Shown here: positions 10,192-18,879 of the stretch, in pieces
Layout of the letters: every line of letters starts with the position of its first letter
How positions within the stretch are numbered: the first letter of the stretch is position 1
Source of the DNA: an uncultured Prochlorococcus sp.
GTDB taxonomy: Bacteria > Cyanobacteriota > Cyanobacteriia > PCC-6307 > Cyanobiaceae
DNA length: 64,000 bases
NCBI GenBank assembly: GCA_902560875.1
Contig: CACENO010000002.1
Coordinates: 43,864 to 107,863 of the forward strand
Direction: 5' to 3'
Position numbers and translations under genes: made by a program
The notes under the pieces: generated by a model
What the model was told of the DNA's origin: nothing
Databases searched by the model: none
Seen by the model: only the letters and a program-made list of their open reading frames with translations

Positions 10192-10950
10192 TTAACTCTT
10201 GTTTGCTATTCCACTCCATTGTCTTGATTTGATTTGATCCCTGCGCCATGAATTGAATTTCTTTTCGTTCTTGAAAGTGCATAAGGGACAGGAATGAATT
10301 TGATTAGACTTTACCCCTGCATTATTTAATTGAAAAACCGCACAAGATTTTAGATCTAGTTTGAATTCATTATTTGTTCTTTTGACTAGTCCTGAGGAAA
10401 TCAAATTGTAAACTCGATCTTTAATATCTATTGCTAAATCGTCGTTAATACTTTGATGAACTAATTTTAATATTTCCATACCTACTGGATAGTTAACACC
10501 ATTAATTGATGGTCCTAGAACAAAAATTATTGTTTCTGTTGATATTCCAAAAGAGTTTAGTTTCCTAATGCTGTTTATTATAATTCCGTTGGCAATTCCT
10601 CTCCATCCTGCATGTATAGCCGCAACAGAGCCAGTTTGTTGATCTGCAATTAGTAGAGGAATGCAATCCGCAGTGTATATCCATAAACTTTGATTCTTCT
10701 CATCACTAACTAATCCATCTGCCTCTGGCCAGGGATAGACGGATTTTTGGGAGGCTCTAATTATTTTTGATCCATGTACTTGCCTAACTCTATGAATACT
10801 AGCTTTTGGATTTAATAAATATGCTTGGTCTGTTAAATCATTTTCTTTCCATTCTTTAGTGAAAAATCCATGGTGAAAGCCTTCATTTAGAAGTGCCTTG
10901 GATTGAAGGAATGAGCCTTGTTTGGAAATTTTCCAAATCCAATCTTTCAT
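10192..10950 (-). CDS. pgeF: YfiH/PgeF family (laccase-domain) protein
   Basis: The family is now known for purine nucleoside phosphorylase/adenosine deaminase activity, and in E. coli for editing of peptidoglycan precursors; it was earlier called polyphenol oxidase. Visible motifs are HGFFTKEW, the metal-site TADCIPLLIADQ, AAIHAGWRGIANGI, the GPSINGVNYPVG loop and the C-terminal CPLCTF...SWRRDQIKSRQW. It is full length at 252 aa. The metal-binding Cys and His residues are in place. It stands alone on the minus strand downstream of the Tab2-type gene. Confidence 0.9.
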   Translation of the reverse strand: MKDWIWKISKQGSFLQSKALLNEGFHHGFFTKEWKENDLTDQAYLLNPKASIHRVRQVHGSKIIRASQKSVYPWPEADGLVSDEKNQSLWIYTADCIPLLIADQQTGSVAAIHAGWRGIANGIIINSIRKLNSFGISTETIIFVLGPSINGVNYPVGMEILKLVHQSINDDLAIDIKDRVYNLISSGLVKRTNNEFKLDLKSCAVFQLNNAGVKSNQIHSCPLCTFKNEKKFNSWRRDQIKSRQWSGIANKS

Positions 10951-11014
10951 CTTTTCCGAATTGATCTCCTATTAGAAATTTTTAGTGTTGTTTCTTCCGT
11001 AGATAATTTGATGC

Positions 11015-11911
11015 TTAGAAATCTGGAATATCTCTAAGCATCCAAAAACCGGCAAAGATTTGTTCCTCTGGTGTGCTTTGGACTGAAATGAATTGAAGTC
11101 CAGAGAGATGCGCCCTTGAATTATCAAGTGCTTTCGCCGCCTCCTTCGCAGTTTCTTTCGTCATCTCTGTCACAATCCAACGATCATCTTGCCCTGCTTC
11201 CAGAAGTAGTTGGTTTTCTTCTATTACTAATTTCACTGGGTCGAGGCCACCTAGCCAGCCAGCTAAAGCCAGTGCTCGAGTTTTGCTAAAGAGTCTTAAG
11301 CCTGGAACAGGTAGTGATTCTTTAAAGGTTCCTTTTATAGGAAGAAGTCCTCTGAACTCTATAGGCCATTCTTCTGCTTCTTGAAATATTCCCAAAGGAA
11401 GAGAAGCAAAAGTCCATGCATCTCCTCTAACGGCCTCGGGAAGTGGAACAGGTTGATTAAGGATCCTTGCTGGTGGTGGAGCTATTGGTCCTGACATATA
11501 GCCTTTTTGATTTGGATAAAGATCCTTTTCCCGTTGAGAAAGCCAATCTGCAAGTGCAAAAGTTCGACGACTAGAAATAACCTCTATTCCGACATTTGCT
11601 GCTGCCTTGGTAACCATAGTTTTCATGGATGTTCGCCAGCAACGAAGTCTTTGAGGTGCTTCCCACCCTTCTTCTAGGGCATCATTTAGTGCTTCTTTAA
11701 GCGCGACTGCTAGCCAAATAGAATTGACTTCTCCTGCAGGACATATCTTTTCCCATCTAAAGGCTTTAGCGCTTTTAATTTCCTCAGTATTAGTGATCAG
11801 GAGCTCCCAACGTTTCTTCCCGTCAGGCTCAAGGATCGGTCTTGAGTAGAAATCAAGCTCCCAATCTGCCTTGGAGGGTTGAGAGAACTTTTCTTGAGGA
11901 TCTGGAGACAT
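11015..11911 (-). CDS. Tab2/Atab2 family RNA-binding protein (DUF1092)
   Basis: This is a cyanobacterial homologue of plastid Tab2/ATAB2, which binds mRNA and promotes translation of photosystem I (psaB) and, in plants, photosystem II subunits. The N-terminal WELDFYSRPILEPDGKKRWELL is the hallmark. The C-terminal half carries GQDDRWIVTEM and a final block ending FAGFWMLRDIPDF. At 298 aa it is of normal length. Its start lies three bases after the stop of the S1-type protein gene on the same strand, so the two probably form an operon of translation-related RNA-binding proteins. Confidence 0.88.
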   Translation of the reverse strand: MSPDPQEKFSQPSKADWELDFYSRPILEPDGKKRWELLITNTEEIKSAKAFRWEKICPAGEVNSIWLAVALKEALNDALEEGWEAPQRLRCWRTSMKTMVTKAAANVGIEVISSRRTFALADWLSQREKDLYPNQKGYMSGPIAPPPARILNQPVPLPEAVRGDAWTFASLPLGIFQEAEEWPIEFRGLLPIKGTFKESLPVPGLRLFSKTRALALAGWLGGLDPVKLVIEENQLLLEAGQDDRWIVTEMTKETAKEAAKALDNSRAHLSGLQFISVQSTPEEQIFAGFWMLRDIPDF

Positions 11912-11914
11912 GTC

Positions 11915-13234
11915 TTAATTAAGTGGTTTTTGTTCTTTTTCTTGTTCTTTTTCTTGAGCCTTTTTCTGTTCTTGTTCTTTAATGACTTTGCGAACTTTTT
12001 CCGCACGTTCAGAAGCTTCTGACATTACTTTCTCCTTTTCAGCAATTAATTCACCAGGAGGACCCTCTAATAGAGCAGTATTTAAACTTATCCTTCCCCT
12101 GGCTGCATCAAGTTCTGTAATAAGAGCTTTTACCCGGTCACCTTGATTAAAAACTTCTCTTAAAGATCTAAAAGTACCATTAGTGATCATTGAATGATGC
12201 AATAAACCACTTATTCCTCCTAAATCAATAAAGAAACCATAGGGCTTAATGGCGACTACTTGTCCTTCTACTAGATTTCCGATCTCTAATTTAGAGAAAA
12301 GAGCTGCAATTGCGGCTTTCTTTTCAGAAAGCACTAGCTTTCTTGTCTCTGGATTTACCTCAAGGAATGCAACTCCAATAGTTTTACCTACAAGTGCTTC
12401 ATGATTCTCTCCATCTTCAAGTTGAGAACGGGGTATGAAGCCCCTAAGACCCTCTAAATCACAGGTAACACCGCCTCGATTGAATCCGTTTACTTTTACT
12501 TGAACAACCTTTCCTTCTGATTCGAGTTGTTGAACTTTTTCCCAACTTTTTCTTAGTTCAAGAGCTCTACAGCTAATAGTGACCATTCCATCTGCATTTT
12601 GTTCCCCTGTAACTAAAACTTCAACTTGCAGACCTTTTGGAAAACGCTCTTTGATGTTGGTTATCACACCTAGACCACATTCTTTTTTTGGCATGAAGCC
12701 TGGAGCTTTACCCCCGATATCAACATATACCCCATCACTATCTACATTTATTACAGCACCTATGGCTTTTTCCCCTGTATTACCTATAGGTTCATTTTCA
12801 TCTAAAGCAGCCAAGAAGGCATCTTCATCAAAATCAAAGTCGTCGACACTTCTTGTTTGGATAGTGCTTGCTTGATTGTTAAAGGGATTTAGCGATTTAC
12901 GTAATGAAGAAGATTTTTTTGATTGGTCTGGAGGCCCCAATAAGTCAGCCATGCTGACCCCCTCAAGGTCAGCATCATCAATGTTTTGCTCAATTAACTC
13001 TCCAGTATTGAATTTTGATTGCGTGTTGCCTTGAGGTTGACCTTGGAGATTGTGAGTGTTGTCCTGATTTGCATTGGTTTGCAAATAAGTGTTTTCGGCC
13101 TTTTCCTTAAGACTTTTCTCGTCTTCCTTACGCTTGATATGCATTACCTGCGGAGGCTTTCGTGAAGCCTCCGCAGGGTTTTGCTTGGAAGGTCTGTTTG
13201 GTCTGTTTGGCTGCGGAATGTCTGATCCGGCCAT
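11915..13234 (-). CDS. rps1b: Second ribosomal protein S1-type RNA-binding protein
   Basis: Three S1 (OB-fold) domains are visible: GAVINVDSDGVYVDIGGKAP, VQVKVNGFNRGGVTCDLEGL and VEGQVVAIKPYGFFIDLGGI. The N-terminal 140 residues are disordered, rich in Q, N, S and charge. The C terminus is a K/E/Q repeat helix (EQEQKKAQEKEQEKEQK). Cyanobacteria usually have a canonical S1 and a shorter paralogue called Rps1b/Nbp1, and this fits the latter. A 13-bp perfect hairpin lies at codons about 20-30, immediately before an internal ATG at 13144. If that ATG is the true start, the hairpin would be in the leader. It forms an operon with the Tab2 homologue. Confidence 0.9.
   Translation of the reverse strand: MAGSDIPQPNRPNRPSKQNPAEASRKPPQVMHIKRKEDEKSLKEKAENTYLQTNANQDNTHNLQGQPQGNTQSKFNTGELIEQNIDDADLEGVSMADLLGPPDQSKKSSSLRKSLNPFNNQASTIQTRSVDDFDFDEDAFLAALDENEPIGNTGEKAIGAVINVDSDGVYVDIGGKAPGFMPKKECGLGVITNIKERFPKGLQVEVLVTGEQNADGMVTISCRALELRKSWEKVQQLESEGKVVQVKVNGFNRGGVTCDLEGLRGFIPRSQLEDGENHEALVGKTIGVAFLEVNPETRKLVLSEKKAAIAALFSKLEIGNLVEGQVVAIKPYGFFIDLGGISGLLHHSMITNGTFRSLREVFNQGDRVKALITELDAARGRISLNTALLEGPPGELIAEKEKVMSEASERAEKVRKVIKEQEQKKAQEKEQEKEQKPLN
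13147..13177 (-). promoter_or_regulatory. Strong hairpin in 5' part of rps1b
   Basis: The arms CCTGCGGAGGCTT and AAGCCTCCGCAGG are perfect 13-bp complements around a 5-nt loop. This is very GC-rich for this genome. On the rps1b transcript the hairpin ends two bases before an in-frame ATG (codon 31). It is therefore either coding-sequence structure or a leader hairpin controlling initiation at the downstream ATG. Confidence 0.6.
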
Positions 13235-13305
13235 GGGGCCCTGTGGTCATTGATGGTCATTCTGACAGGCAAGGTTAATTTGTTTAAAGTCGCTGTGGTG
13301 ATGGT

Positions 13306-14112
13306 ATGACTTCTCAACCTCGGCGTTTCGATTATCTGAGCTGGCCAAAAGCTGAAGCAGCAGCCAAAAAGCATGGCTCAACCTTGGTTTGGCCTTTTGG
13401 GGCTTGTGAGCAACATGGCCCTCATTTGCCTTTGGCTACGGATAATCTTTTTGCCGAAACTATTTTAAAGAAAGTTTTGGATCGATTACCTAATGAATTT
13501 CCAATATGGAGCCTTCCTTCTCAGCCAATAGGCTTTTCTCCAGAGCATGTTTCGTTCCCGGGGACGATATCTGTTTCGTCAAATTTGTTGTTGGATTTAG
13601 TTTTAGAAGTTGGCCAACAAGCCTCATCATTTGGTTTCAGAAGATTGTTGCTTTTTAACGCTCATGGAGGACAAATTGGTTTATTACAGGCTGCAGCAAG
13701 GCAATTAAGGCTGAAATCTCCAACAATGGCTGTTTTGCCGTGTTTTTTATGGAGTGGAATTTCGCAATTAGAAGAATTGATCCCTGTGAAAGAGAGAGCA
13801 GAAGGCCTTCATGCAGGTCTTGCTGAAACAAGCTTAATGATGTCTCTTGAGCCAGACTTAGTTGGTTCACTTAGGCCTTTAGATGGAGAGCACTTTTCAA
13901 AAGAATCTGTGGCCTCTCCACCAGAGGGATGGAGCTTGGAAGGTGCTGCTCCTTGGGCATGGCTTACAAAAGACTTAAGTGTTTCTGGAGTGATTGGAGA
14001 CAGTAGATCCTCAAATCAATCTTTAGGAAATCACCTTCAAGAGCTTCTAATTGACCACTGGGCAAGACTTTTGACGAATTTGATGGAGAGCGAATGGCCA
14101 CCAGTGACTTAG
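13306..14112 (+). CDS. Creatininase-family amidohydrolase
   Basis: This protein is in the creatinine amidohydrolase/MftE/ArfB family, metal-dependent hydrolases of cyclic amides and formamides. The metal-binding pattern is visible: GACEQHGPHLPLATDNLFAE (E, H and D ligands), then LFNAHGGQIGLLQAAAR, and HAGLAETSLMM supplying the last glutamate. It is 268 aa and complete. The substrate cannot be told from sequence; ArfB-type formamide hydrolysis in F420/riboflavin metabolism and creatinine are both in the family. It is divergent from rps1b with a 70-base spacer and is followed by the ADO gene. Confidence 0.88.
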   Translation: MTSQPRRFDYLSWPKAEAAAKKHGSTLVWPFGACEQHGPHLPLATDNLFAETILKKVLDRLPNEFPIWSLPSQPIGFSPEHVSFPGTISVSSNLLLDLVLEVGQQASSFGFRRLLLFNAHGGQIGLLQAAARQLRLKSPTMAVLPCFLWSGISQLEELIPVKERAEGLHAGLAETSLMMSLEPDLVGSLRPLDGEHFSKESVASPPEGWSLEGAAPWAWLTKDLSVSGVIGDSRSSNQSLGNHLQELLIDHWARLLTNLMESEWPPVT

Positions 14113-14211
14113 TTAGAAATATGAGAGCACGCTAAGGACTAACAACAAAAATACTAAATTTTCAATTTGGTGGTTAAAGTCACCCCTAATATTCAAATTT
14201 TTTAGAGATCT

Positions 14212-14940
14212 ATGCCGACTATCGAATCACCTGACGTGGCAGTGCTCGATCGTCCGGATGGATCTTTAGGTGAACTTCCTGATTTCACCACGGATACATA
14301 CAAGGATGCGTATAGCCGTATTAACGCAATTGTTATTCAAGGCGAACAAGAGGCCTATGACAATTATGTGGCTATTGGAACTTTGATTCCTGAACAAGCA
14401 GACGAGCTTCTCAAGCTAGGACGAATGGAACTTAAGCATATGAGAGGTTTTACTGCCTGTGGTAAAAATCTTGGTGTAACAGCTGATATGACTTTTGCAA
14501 AGGAGTTTTTCTCTAGGTTGCATGGCAATTTTCAAGAAGCTCTTTCAGAAGGTCATATAACTACTTGCCTTTTTATTCAGGCAATTTTGATTGAAGCCTT
14601 TGCTATTTCTGCCTATCACGTGTACATCCGTGTAGCAGACCCCTTCGCCAAGAAAATAACTGAAGGTGTAGTTAAAGATGAATACCTCCACTTGAACTAT
14701 GGTCAGCAATGGCTAAAGTCGAATTTAAAGAACTGTAAAGAAGAACTAATTCAAGCTAATAAGGCTAATCTTCCTCTTATTCGTTCAATGCTCGAGCAAG
14801 TATCTGAGGATGCAGCCGTTCTTTATATGGATAAAGAAGAATTAATGGAAGAATTCATGATTGCTTTCCAAGATTCTCTTACTGAAATTGGATTAGATAA
14901 TCGTGAAATCGCTAGAATGGCACTTGCAGCCATTGCCTGA
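14212..14940 (+). CDS. ado: Aldehyde-deformylating oxygenase (alkane synthesis)
   Basis: ADO is a ferritin-like di-iron enzyme that turns fatty aldehydes into n-alkanes (C-1) plus formate. The four-helix bundle and both E-x-x-H metal motifs are visible (MELKHMRGF and KDEYLHLNYG). The N terminus, FTTDTYKDAYSRINAIVIQGEQ, matches the family. At 242 aa it is full length. It is followed 147 bases later by its partner AAR on the same strand, the standard cyanobacterial alkane cluster. Pentadecane is the usual product in Prochlorococcus (known for the group). Confidence 0.97.
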   Translation: MPTIESPDVAVLDRPDGSLGELPDFTTDTYKDAYSRINAIVIQGEQEAYDNYVAIGTLIPEQADELLKLGRMELKHMRGFTACGKNLGVTADMTFAKEFFSRLHGNFQEALSEGHITTCLFIQAILIEAFAISAYHVYIRVADPFAKKITEGVVKDEYLHLNYGQQWLKSNLKNCKEELIQANKANLPLIRSMLEQVSEDAAVLYMDKEELMEEFMIAFQDSLTEIGLDNREIARMALAAIA

Positions 14941-15087
14941 AGCAATTTCTATTCAAAATTCAACATCTCATGATTGGTTTCTACTGATTAACTAGATTTT
15001 TAGAAACCACTTTCAGGGATCACGATGAGCTAGCCTCCGATGCCACGGATAAGGCATTTATTTCCGATTATTCGTTCTTAGTTAGCA

Positions 15088-16128
15088 ATGTTTGGATTAA
15101 TCGGACACTCGACGAGCTTTAAGGAAGCCAGGCTAAAGGCTATGGAGCTTGGATACGAGCACATTGCCGAAGGTGATTTAGATGTATGGTGCAGCGCTCC
15201 TCCTCAGTTGGTGGAGCATGTAAAGGTAGTAAGTCGTACTGGCAAGGTTATTGAAGGGGCATATATCGATTCATGCTTTGTTCCTGAAATGCTCGGTCGC
15301 TTTAAAACTGCAAGAAGAAAGGTGCTAAATGCTATGGAATTAGCTCAAAAAAAAGGAATTAATATCACTGCCTTAGGAGGCTTCACCTCAATAATTTTTG
15401 AGAATTTTAATCTTCTACAGCATCAACATGTCAGGAATACAACCCTTGAGTGGGACCGGTTTACGACAGGTAATACCCACACAGCGTGGGTTATTTGCAG
15501 ACAACTTGAAATTAATGCTCCAACATTAGGAATTGACTTGAAAAAGGCTCGAGTCGCTGTTGTTGGTGCCTCAGGTGATATTGGTAGTGCAGTCTGTAGA
15601 TGGTTGTCAGGGAGGACAGGAGTAGCTGAATTGCTTTTGGTCGCAAGACAGCAGCAACCCCTTATTGATCTTCAGAATGATTTAGGAGGAGGAAGAATAC
15701 TTAGCCTTGATGAGGCTTTGCCTGAGGCTGATGCAATTATCTGGGTAGCCAGTATGCCTAGAACTCTTGAAGTGGATACAACGAAACTTAGGAATCCTTG
15801 TCTAATGATCGATGGTGGATACCCCAAAAACCTAAATCAAAAGTTTTCTGGAGAAGGAGTGGAAGTTTTAAAGGGTGGAATTGTTGAGTTCTTTGATGAC
15901 ATTGGATGGAACATGATGGAGATTGCAGAAATGGAGAAACCTCAAAGGCAAATGTTTGCTTGTTTTGCAGAGGCCATGCTGCTCGAATTTGAAAATTGCC
16001 ATACGAATTTCAGCTGGGGTCGTAATAACATCACTCTTGAAAAGATGGACTTTATTGGTGAATCTTCTGTTAGGAATGGATTCTCTACACTCAATCTCAA
16101 TGGCATGTTTCAGGCTGCTGCTGCCTGA
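15088..16128 (+). CDS. aar: Long-chain acyl-ACP reductase (aldehyde-forming)
   Basis: AAR reduces fatty acyl-ACP to the fatty aldehyde that ADO consumes, using NADPH. The N terminus [26 protein letters not shown] is diagnostic. A Rossmann motif ([18 protein letters not shown]) lies in the middle, and the catalytic-cysteine region ([13 protein letters not shown]) is near residue 294. The length of 346 aa is typical. It lies upstream of accA with a 30-base gap, so reductase and malonyl-CoA synthesis may be co-transcribed. Confidence 0.97.
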   Translation: MFGLIGHSTSFKEARLKAMELGYEHIAEGDLDVWCSAPPQLVEHVKVVSRTGKVIEGAYIDSCFVPEMLGRFKTARRKVLNAMELAQKKGINITALGGFTSIIFENFNLLQHQHVRNTTLEWDRFTTGNTHTAWVICRQLEINAPTLGIDLKKARVAVVGASGDIGSAVCRWLSGRTGVAELLLVARQQQPLIDLQNDLGGGRILSLDEALPEADAIIWVASMPRTLEVDTTKLRNPCLMIDGGYPKNLNQKFSGEGVEVLKGGIVEFFDDIGWNMMEIAEMEKPQRQMFACFAEAMLLEFENCHTNFSWGRNNITLEKMDFIGESSVRNGFSTLNLNGMFQAAAA

Positions 16129-16158
16129 AGCATGATTTAAGTTTTTGCATTTTTCTTT

Positions 16159-17148
16159 ATGGCTCGACGTTATCTTCTGGAATTTGAGAAGCCACTCGTA
16201 GAGCTCGAGAAGCAGATAGAACAAATTCGAGAACTGGCAAGGGATTCAGAAGTTGATGTAAGTCAGCAACTACTTCAATTAGAGACTCTTGCTGCGAGAA
16301 GAAGAGAAGAGATTTTTCAAGGCTTAACTCCTGCTCAAAAGATTCAAGTGGCTCGCCACCCTCAAAGACCAAGCACTTTGGATTACATCCAAATGTTTTG
16401 TGATGATTGGGTTGAGTTACATGGGGATCGTAATGGAAGTGATGACAAGGCCTTAATTGGCGGCATTGGACGTATAGGAAACAGGCCTGTTCTCTTGTTA
16501 GGCCAGCAGAAGGGACGAGACACCAAGGAGAATGTTGCAAGAAACTTTGGCATGGCCACTCCCGGGGGCTATCGCAAAGCATTGAGATTAATGAAGCATG
16601 CTGATCGATTTAAATTGCCGATTATTTCTTTTATTGATACACCAGGCGCTTATGCAGGTGTCCTGGCAGAGGAACAAGGTCAGGGGGAAGCAATAGCAGT
16701 AAACCTTCGAGAAATGTTTAGATTACGTGTCCCAATTATTGCGACTGTTATTGGAGAAGGAGGTTCTGGAGGAGCCTTAGGTATTGGTGTGGCAGATAGG
16801 TTGTTGATGTTTGAGCATAGTGTTTATACCGTTGCAAGTCCTGAAGCATGTGCTTCTATTTTGTGGAGGGATGCTGCAAAAGCTCCCGAAGCAGCATCTG
16901 CTCTAAAAATAACTGGACCTGATCTCCTGAGTCTTGGAGTAGTTGATGAGGTCTTAAAAGAACCAGCAGGTGGTAATAATTGGGCCCCTCTCCAAGCAGG
17001 GGAGACATTAAAACAAGCCCTAAACAAACATCTTGATGAATTATTGAAATTGTCTATTGAGCAACTTAGAGAAGCTCGTTATCGAAAGTTCAGATCTATG
17101 GGCAGGGTTTTAGATCAAAGTCCGGCAGAGAAAGGTTTGAGTAACTAG
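16159..17148 (+). CDS. accA: Acetyl-CoA carboxylase, carboxyltransferase subunit alpha
   Basis: AccA forms the carboxyltransferase half of acetyl-CoA carboxylase with AccD and produces malonyl-CoA for fatty acid synthesis. Motifs include the N-terminal [54 protein letters not shown] and the oxyanion-hole segment [16 protein letters not shown]. At 329 aa it is full length. It is downstream of ADO and AAR and immediately before an SDR gene, linking fatty acid supply with alkane synthesis. Confidence 0.97.
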   Translation: MARRYLLEFEKPLVELEKQIEQIRELARDSEVDVSQQLLQLETLAARRREEIFQGLTPAQKIQVARHPQRPSTLDYIQMFCDDWVELHGDRNGSDDKALIGGIGRIGNRPVLLLGQQKGRDTKENVARNFGMATPGGYRKALRLMKHADRFKLPIISFIDTPGAYAGVLAEEQGQGEAIAVNLREMFRLRVPIIATVIGEGGSGGALGIGVADRLLMFEHSVYTVASPEACASILWRDAAKAPEAASALKITGPDLLSLGVVDEVLKEPAGGNNWAPLQAGETLKQALNKHLDELLKLSIEQLREARYRKFRSMGRVLDQSPAEKGLSN

Positions 17149-17174
17149 AGTCTTGACTCTTAGCACTTATTGAA

Positions 17175-17882
17175 TTGGGAACAGCTTTAATTACTGGAGC
17201 ATCAAGGGGTATAGGAAAAGCAACGGCTGAGTTATTTGCTCATGCTGGTTGGGATCTTTTGCTAGTAGCTCGTTGTGAAAACTCTTTGAAATCATTGTCG
17301 GAAGAGCTTTCGAGGACGGGGCGAAGTGTTCTCTACAAATCCATAGACCTATCTGATTCGGCAGCTATAACAACTGGGCTTTCGGAGTTACTTGATAAAG
17401 ACTATGTACCATCAGTTTTGATTAATAACGCTGGTGTTGCATGGACTGGCGACCTTTTGTCAATGCCCCTTCCCCGATGGGAGTGGATGTTACAGATGAA
17501 TTTAACAAGTGTTTTTCAGATTTGTTCTGCTGTTGTTCCCCTTATGAGATCTAAAGGAGGATTAGTTATTAATGTCAGTAGTCATGCTTCAAGGAATGCT
17601 TTCCCTAAATGGGGCTCTTATTGCACAACAAAGGCTGCTTTAGCGAGCTTTACGAGATGCCTTGCTGAGGAAGAGCGTAAGAATAGAATTCGCGCGACTA
17701 CATTAACTTTAGGTTCAGTTAATTCATCACTGTGGGATACAGAAACTGTACAAAGTGATTTTGATAGAACTGCCATGCTTTCCGTTAAGCAGGTGGCGTC
17801 TGAGATTCTTCATTTGGCGGAACAACCTTCTAACCAGATAATAGAAGACCTAACTCTGATGCCATCAGGTGGGGCTTTCTAG
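17175..17882 (+). CDS. Short-chain dehydrogenase/reductase
   Basis: This is a classical SDR: TGASRGIGKATAELFAHAGW is the NADP-binding glycine motif, NNAGVAW the structural NNAG, and the active site has SSHAS followed by SYCTTKAAL (YxxxK, with S). At 235 aa it is FabG-like in size, but the function is not fixed by sequence. The start is a TTG 26 bases after accA. Its position behind accA suggests a role in fatty acid or aldehyde metabolism, which is inference only. Confidence 0.88.
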   Translation: MGTALITGASRGIGKATAELFAHAGWDLLLVARCENSLKSLSEELSRTGRSVLYKSIDLSDSAAITTGLSELLDKDYVPSVLINNAGVAWTGDLLSMPLPRWEWMLQMNLTSVFQICSAVVPLMRSKGGLVINVSSHASRNAFPKWGSYCTTKAALASFTRCLAEEERKNRIRATTLTLGSVNSSLWDTETVQSDFDRTAMLSVKQVASEILHLAEQPSNQIIEDLTLMPSGGAF

Positions 17883-18136
17883 CTGTCTAATACTTTAAGA
17901 CTTGTTCCTAAAAAAAACTTAGTAAAAATAATATTGAATTTAGTTTACAGTTAAGTAAAAAGATTTAATTGGATAACTTGACCTTTTATTTCAAAAGTTA
18001 GACATTTATTACTTTCTACTTCTGCTAACTATCAGTAAATTGATTAGTTTGAGAGTGAAATCTACATTGAGTTCAGCTGCTCATTGTTTTTGGCTTAGAT
18101 TGTAAATGCCTGTTGAATATAGAATTTAAGAAAATA

Positions 18137-18820
18137 TTATTTTAAATTGTTTATTCTTCTAACTTCTTCTACAAGTTCTCTGACAAGCTTCAAATCTTTG
18201 ACTCCTGGTTCTATTTCTAGTCGACTAGAAGCATCTAGACCAAAAGGATCGACGTGTTTGAAAACCTCTTCAATCCATTCTGCTGAAATGCCTCCAGCTA
18301 GCCACCAAGGGAGATTTAATTTGGCCTGACGAATCCACTCAAGAGGAAGGCGTTTGCCACTTCCTCCAAGTCCTTTTGAACTCCATGCATCTAAAAGCAA
18401 TGCATCAACACTTTCTTGGTAAAGATTAGTTTTTTCTAGATCTTCAGGTTTTTGTATCCTGATAGCTTTCCACCATTGAATATTTGGGTATTTGTTACGC
18501 AATTCTTTACAGCGACTTTGAGATTCCTTCCCATGTAATTGGACTACCGTTGGCCCTTCCTTTTCTTGGATTCCACGATCAATTTCAGCATCATTTAAAT
18601 CAGCTATGACCCAAACACGATCAACGTTTGGGCAAGAACAATGAATTTGAGCAAAAAGCTCTCTTCTTTTTTGCTCTGTTACAAAACGTGGGGAGCCTTC
18701 GACTCCAATAACTCCAATGGCCTCCACGCCAATTTCAGTAATTGCTTTGGCTTGGTTAATATCTGTTATTCCACAGATCTTTATTGAGGTGGATCTTTGA
18801 TGTCCCATTTTGAAAGTCAT
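18137..18820 (-). CDS. trpF: Phosphoribosylanthranilate isomerase
   Basis: TrpF converts phosphoribosylanthranilate to CdRP in tryptophan synthesis. It is a TIM barrel with KICGITDINQAKAI at the N terminus (catalytic Cys in KICG), VQLHGKES, LLLDAWSSKGLGGSGK and WLAGGISAEWIEEV, then FGLDASSRLEIEPGVKD (catalytic Asp region). The length of 227 aa is normal. It is convergent with the SDR gene, leaving a 254-base gap with no other gene. Confidence 0.96.
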   Translation of the reverse strand: MTFKMGHQRSTSIKICGITDINQAKAITEIGVEAIGVIGVEGSPRFVTEQKRRELFAQIHCSCPNVDRVWVIADLNDAEIDRGIQEKEGPTVVQLHGKESQSRCKELRNKYPNIQWWKAIRIQKPEDLEKTNLYQESVDALLLDAWSSKGLGGSGKRLPLEWIRQAKLNLPWWLAGGISAEWIEEVFKHVDPFGLDASSRLEIEPGVKDLKLVRELVEEVRRINNLK

Positions 18821-18879
18821 TAGAGAGCGTCCTTTTTAGGATTGGTTGACTATCGACTATTGGTTATTTACCAAGCTAT

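Noticed and set aside
14212-17882. ADO-AAR-accA-SDR cluster as a new system
   Set aside because: This is the known cyanobacterial alkane synthesis arrangement; it is annotated but not novel.
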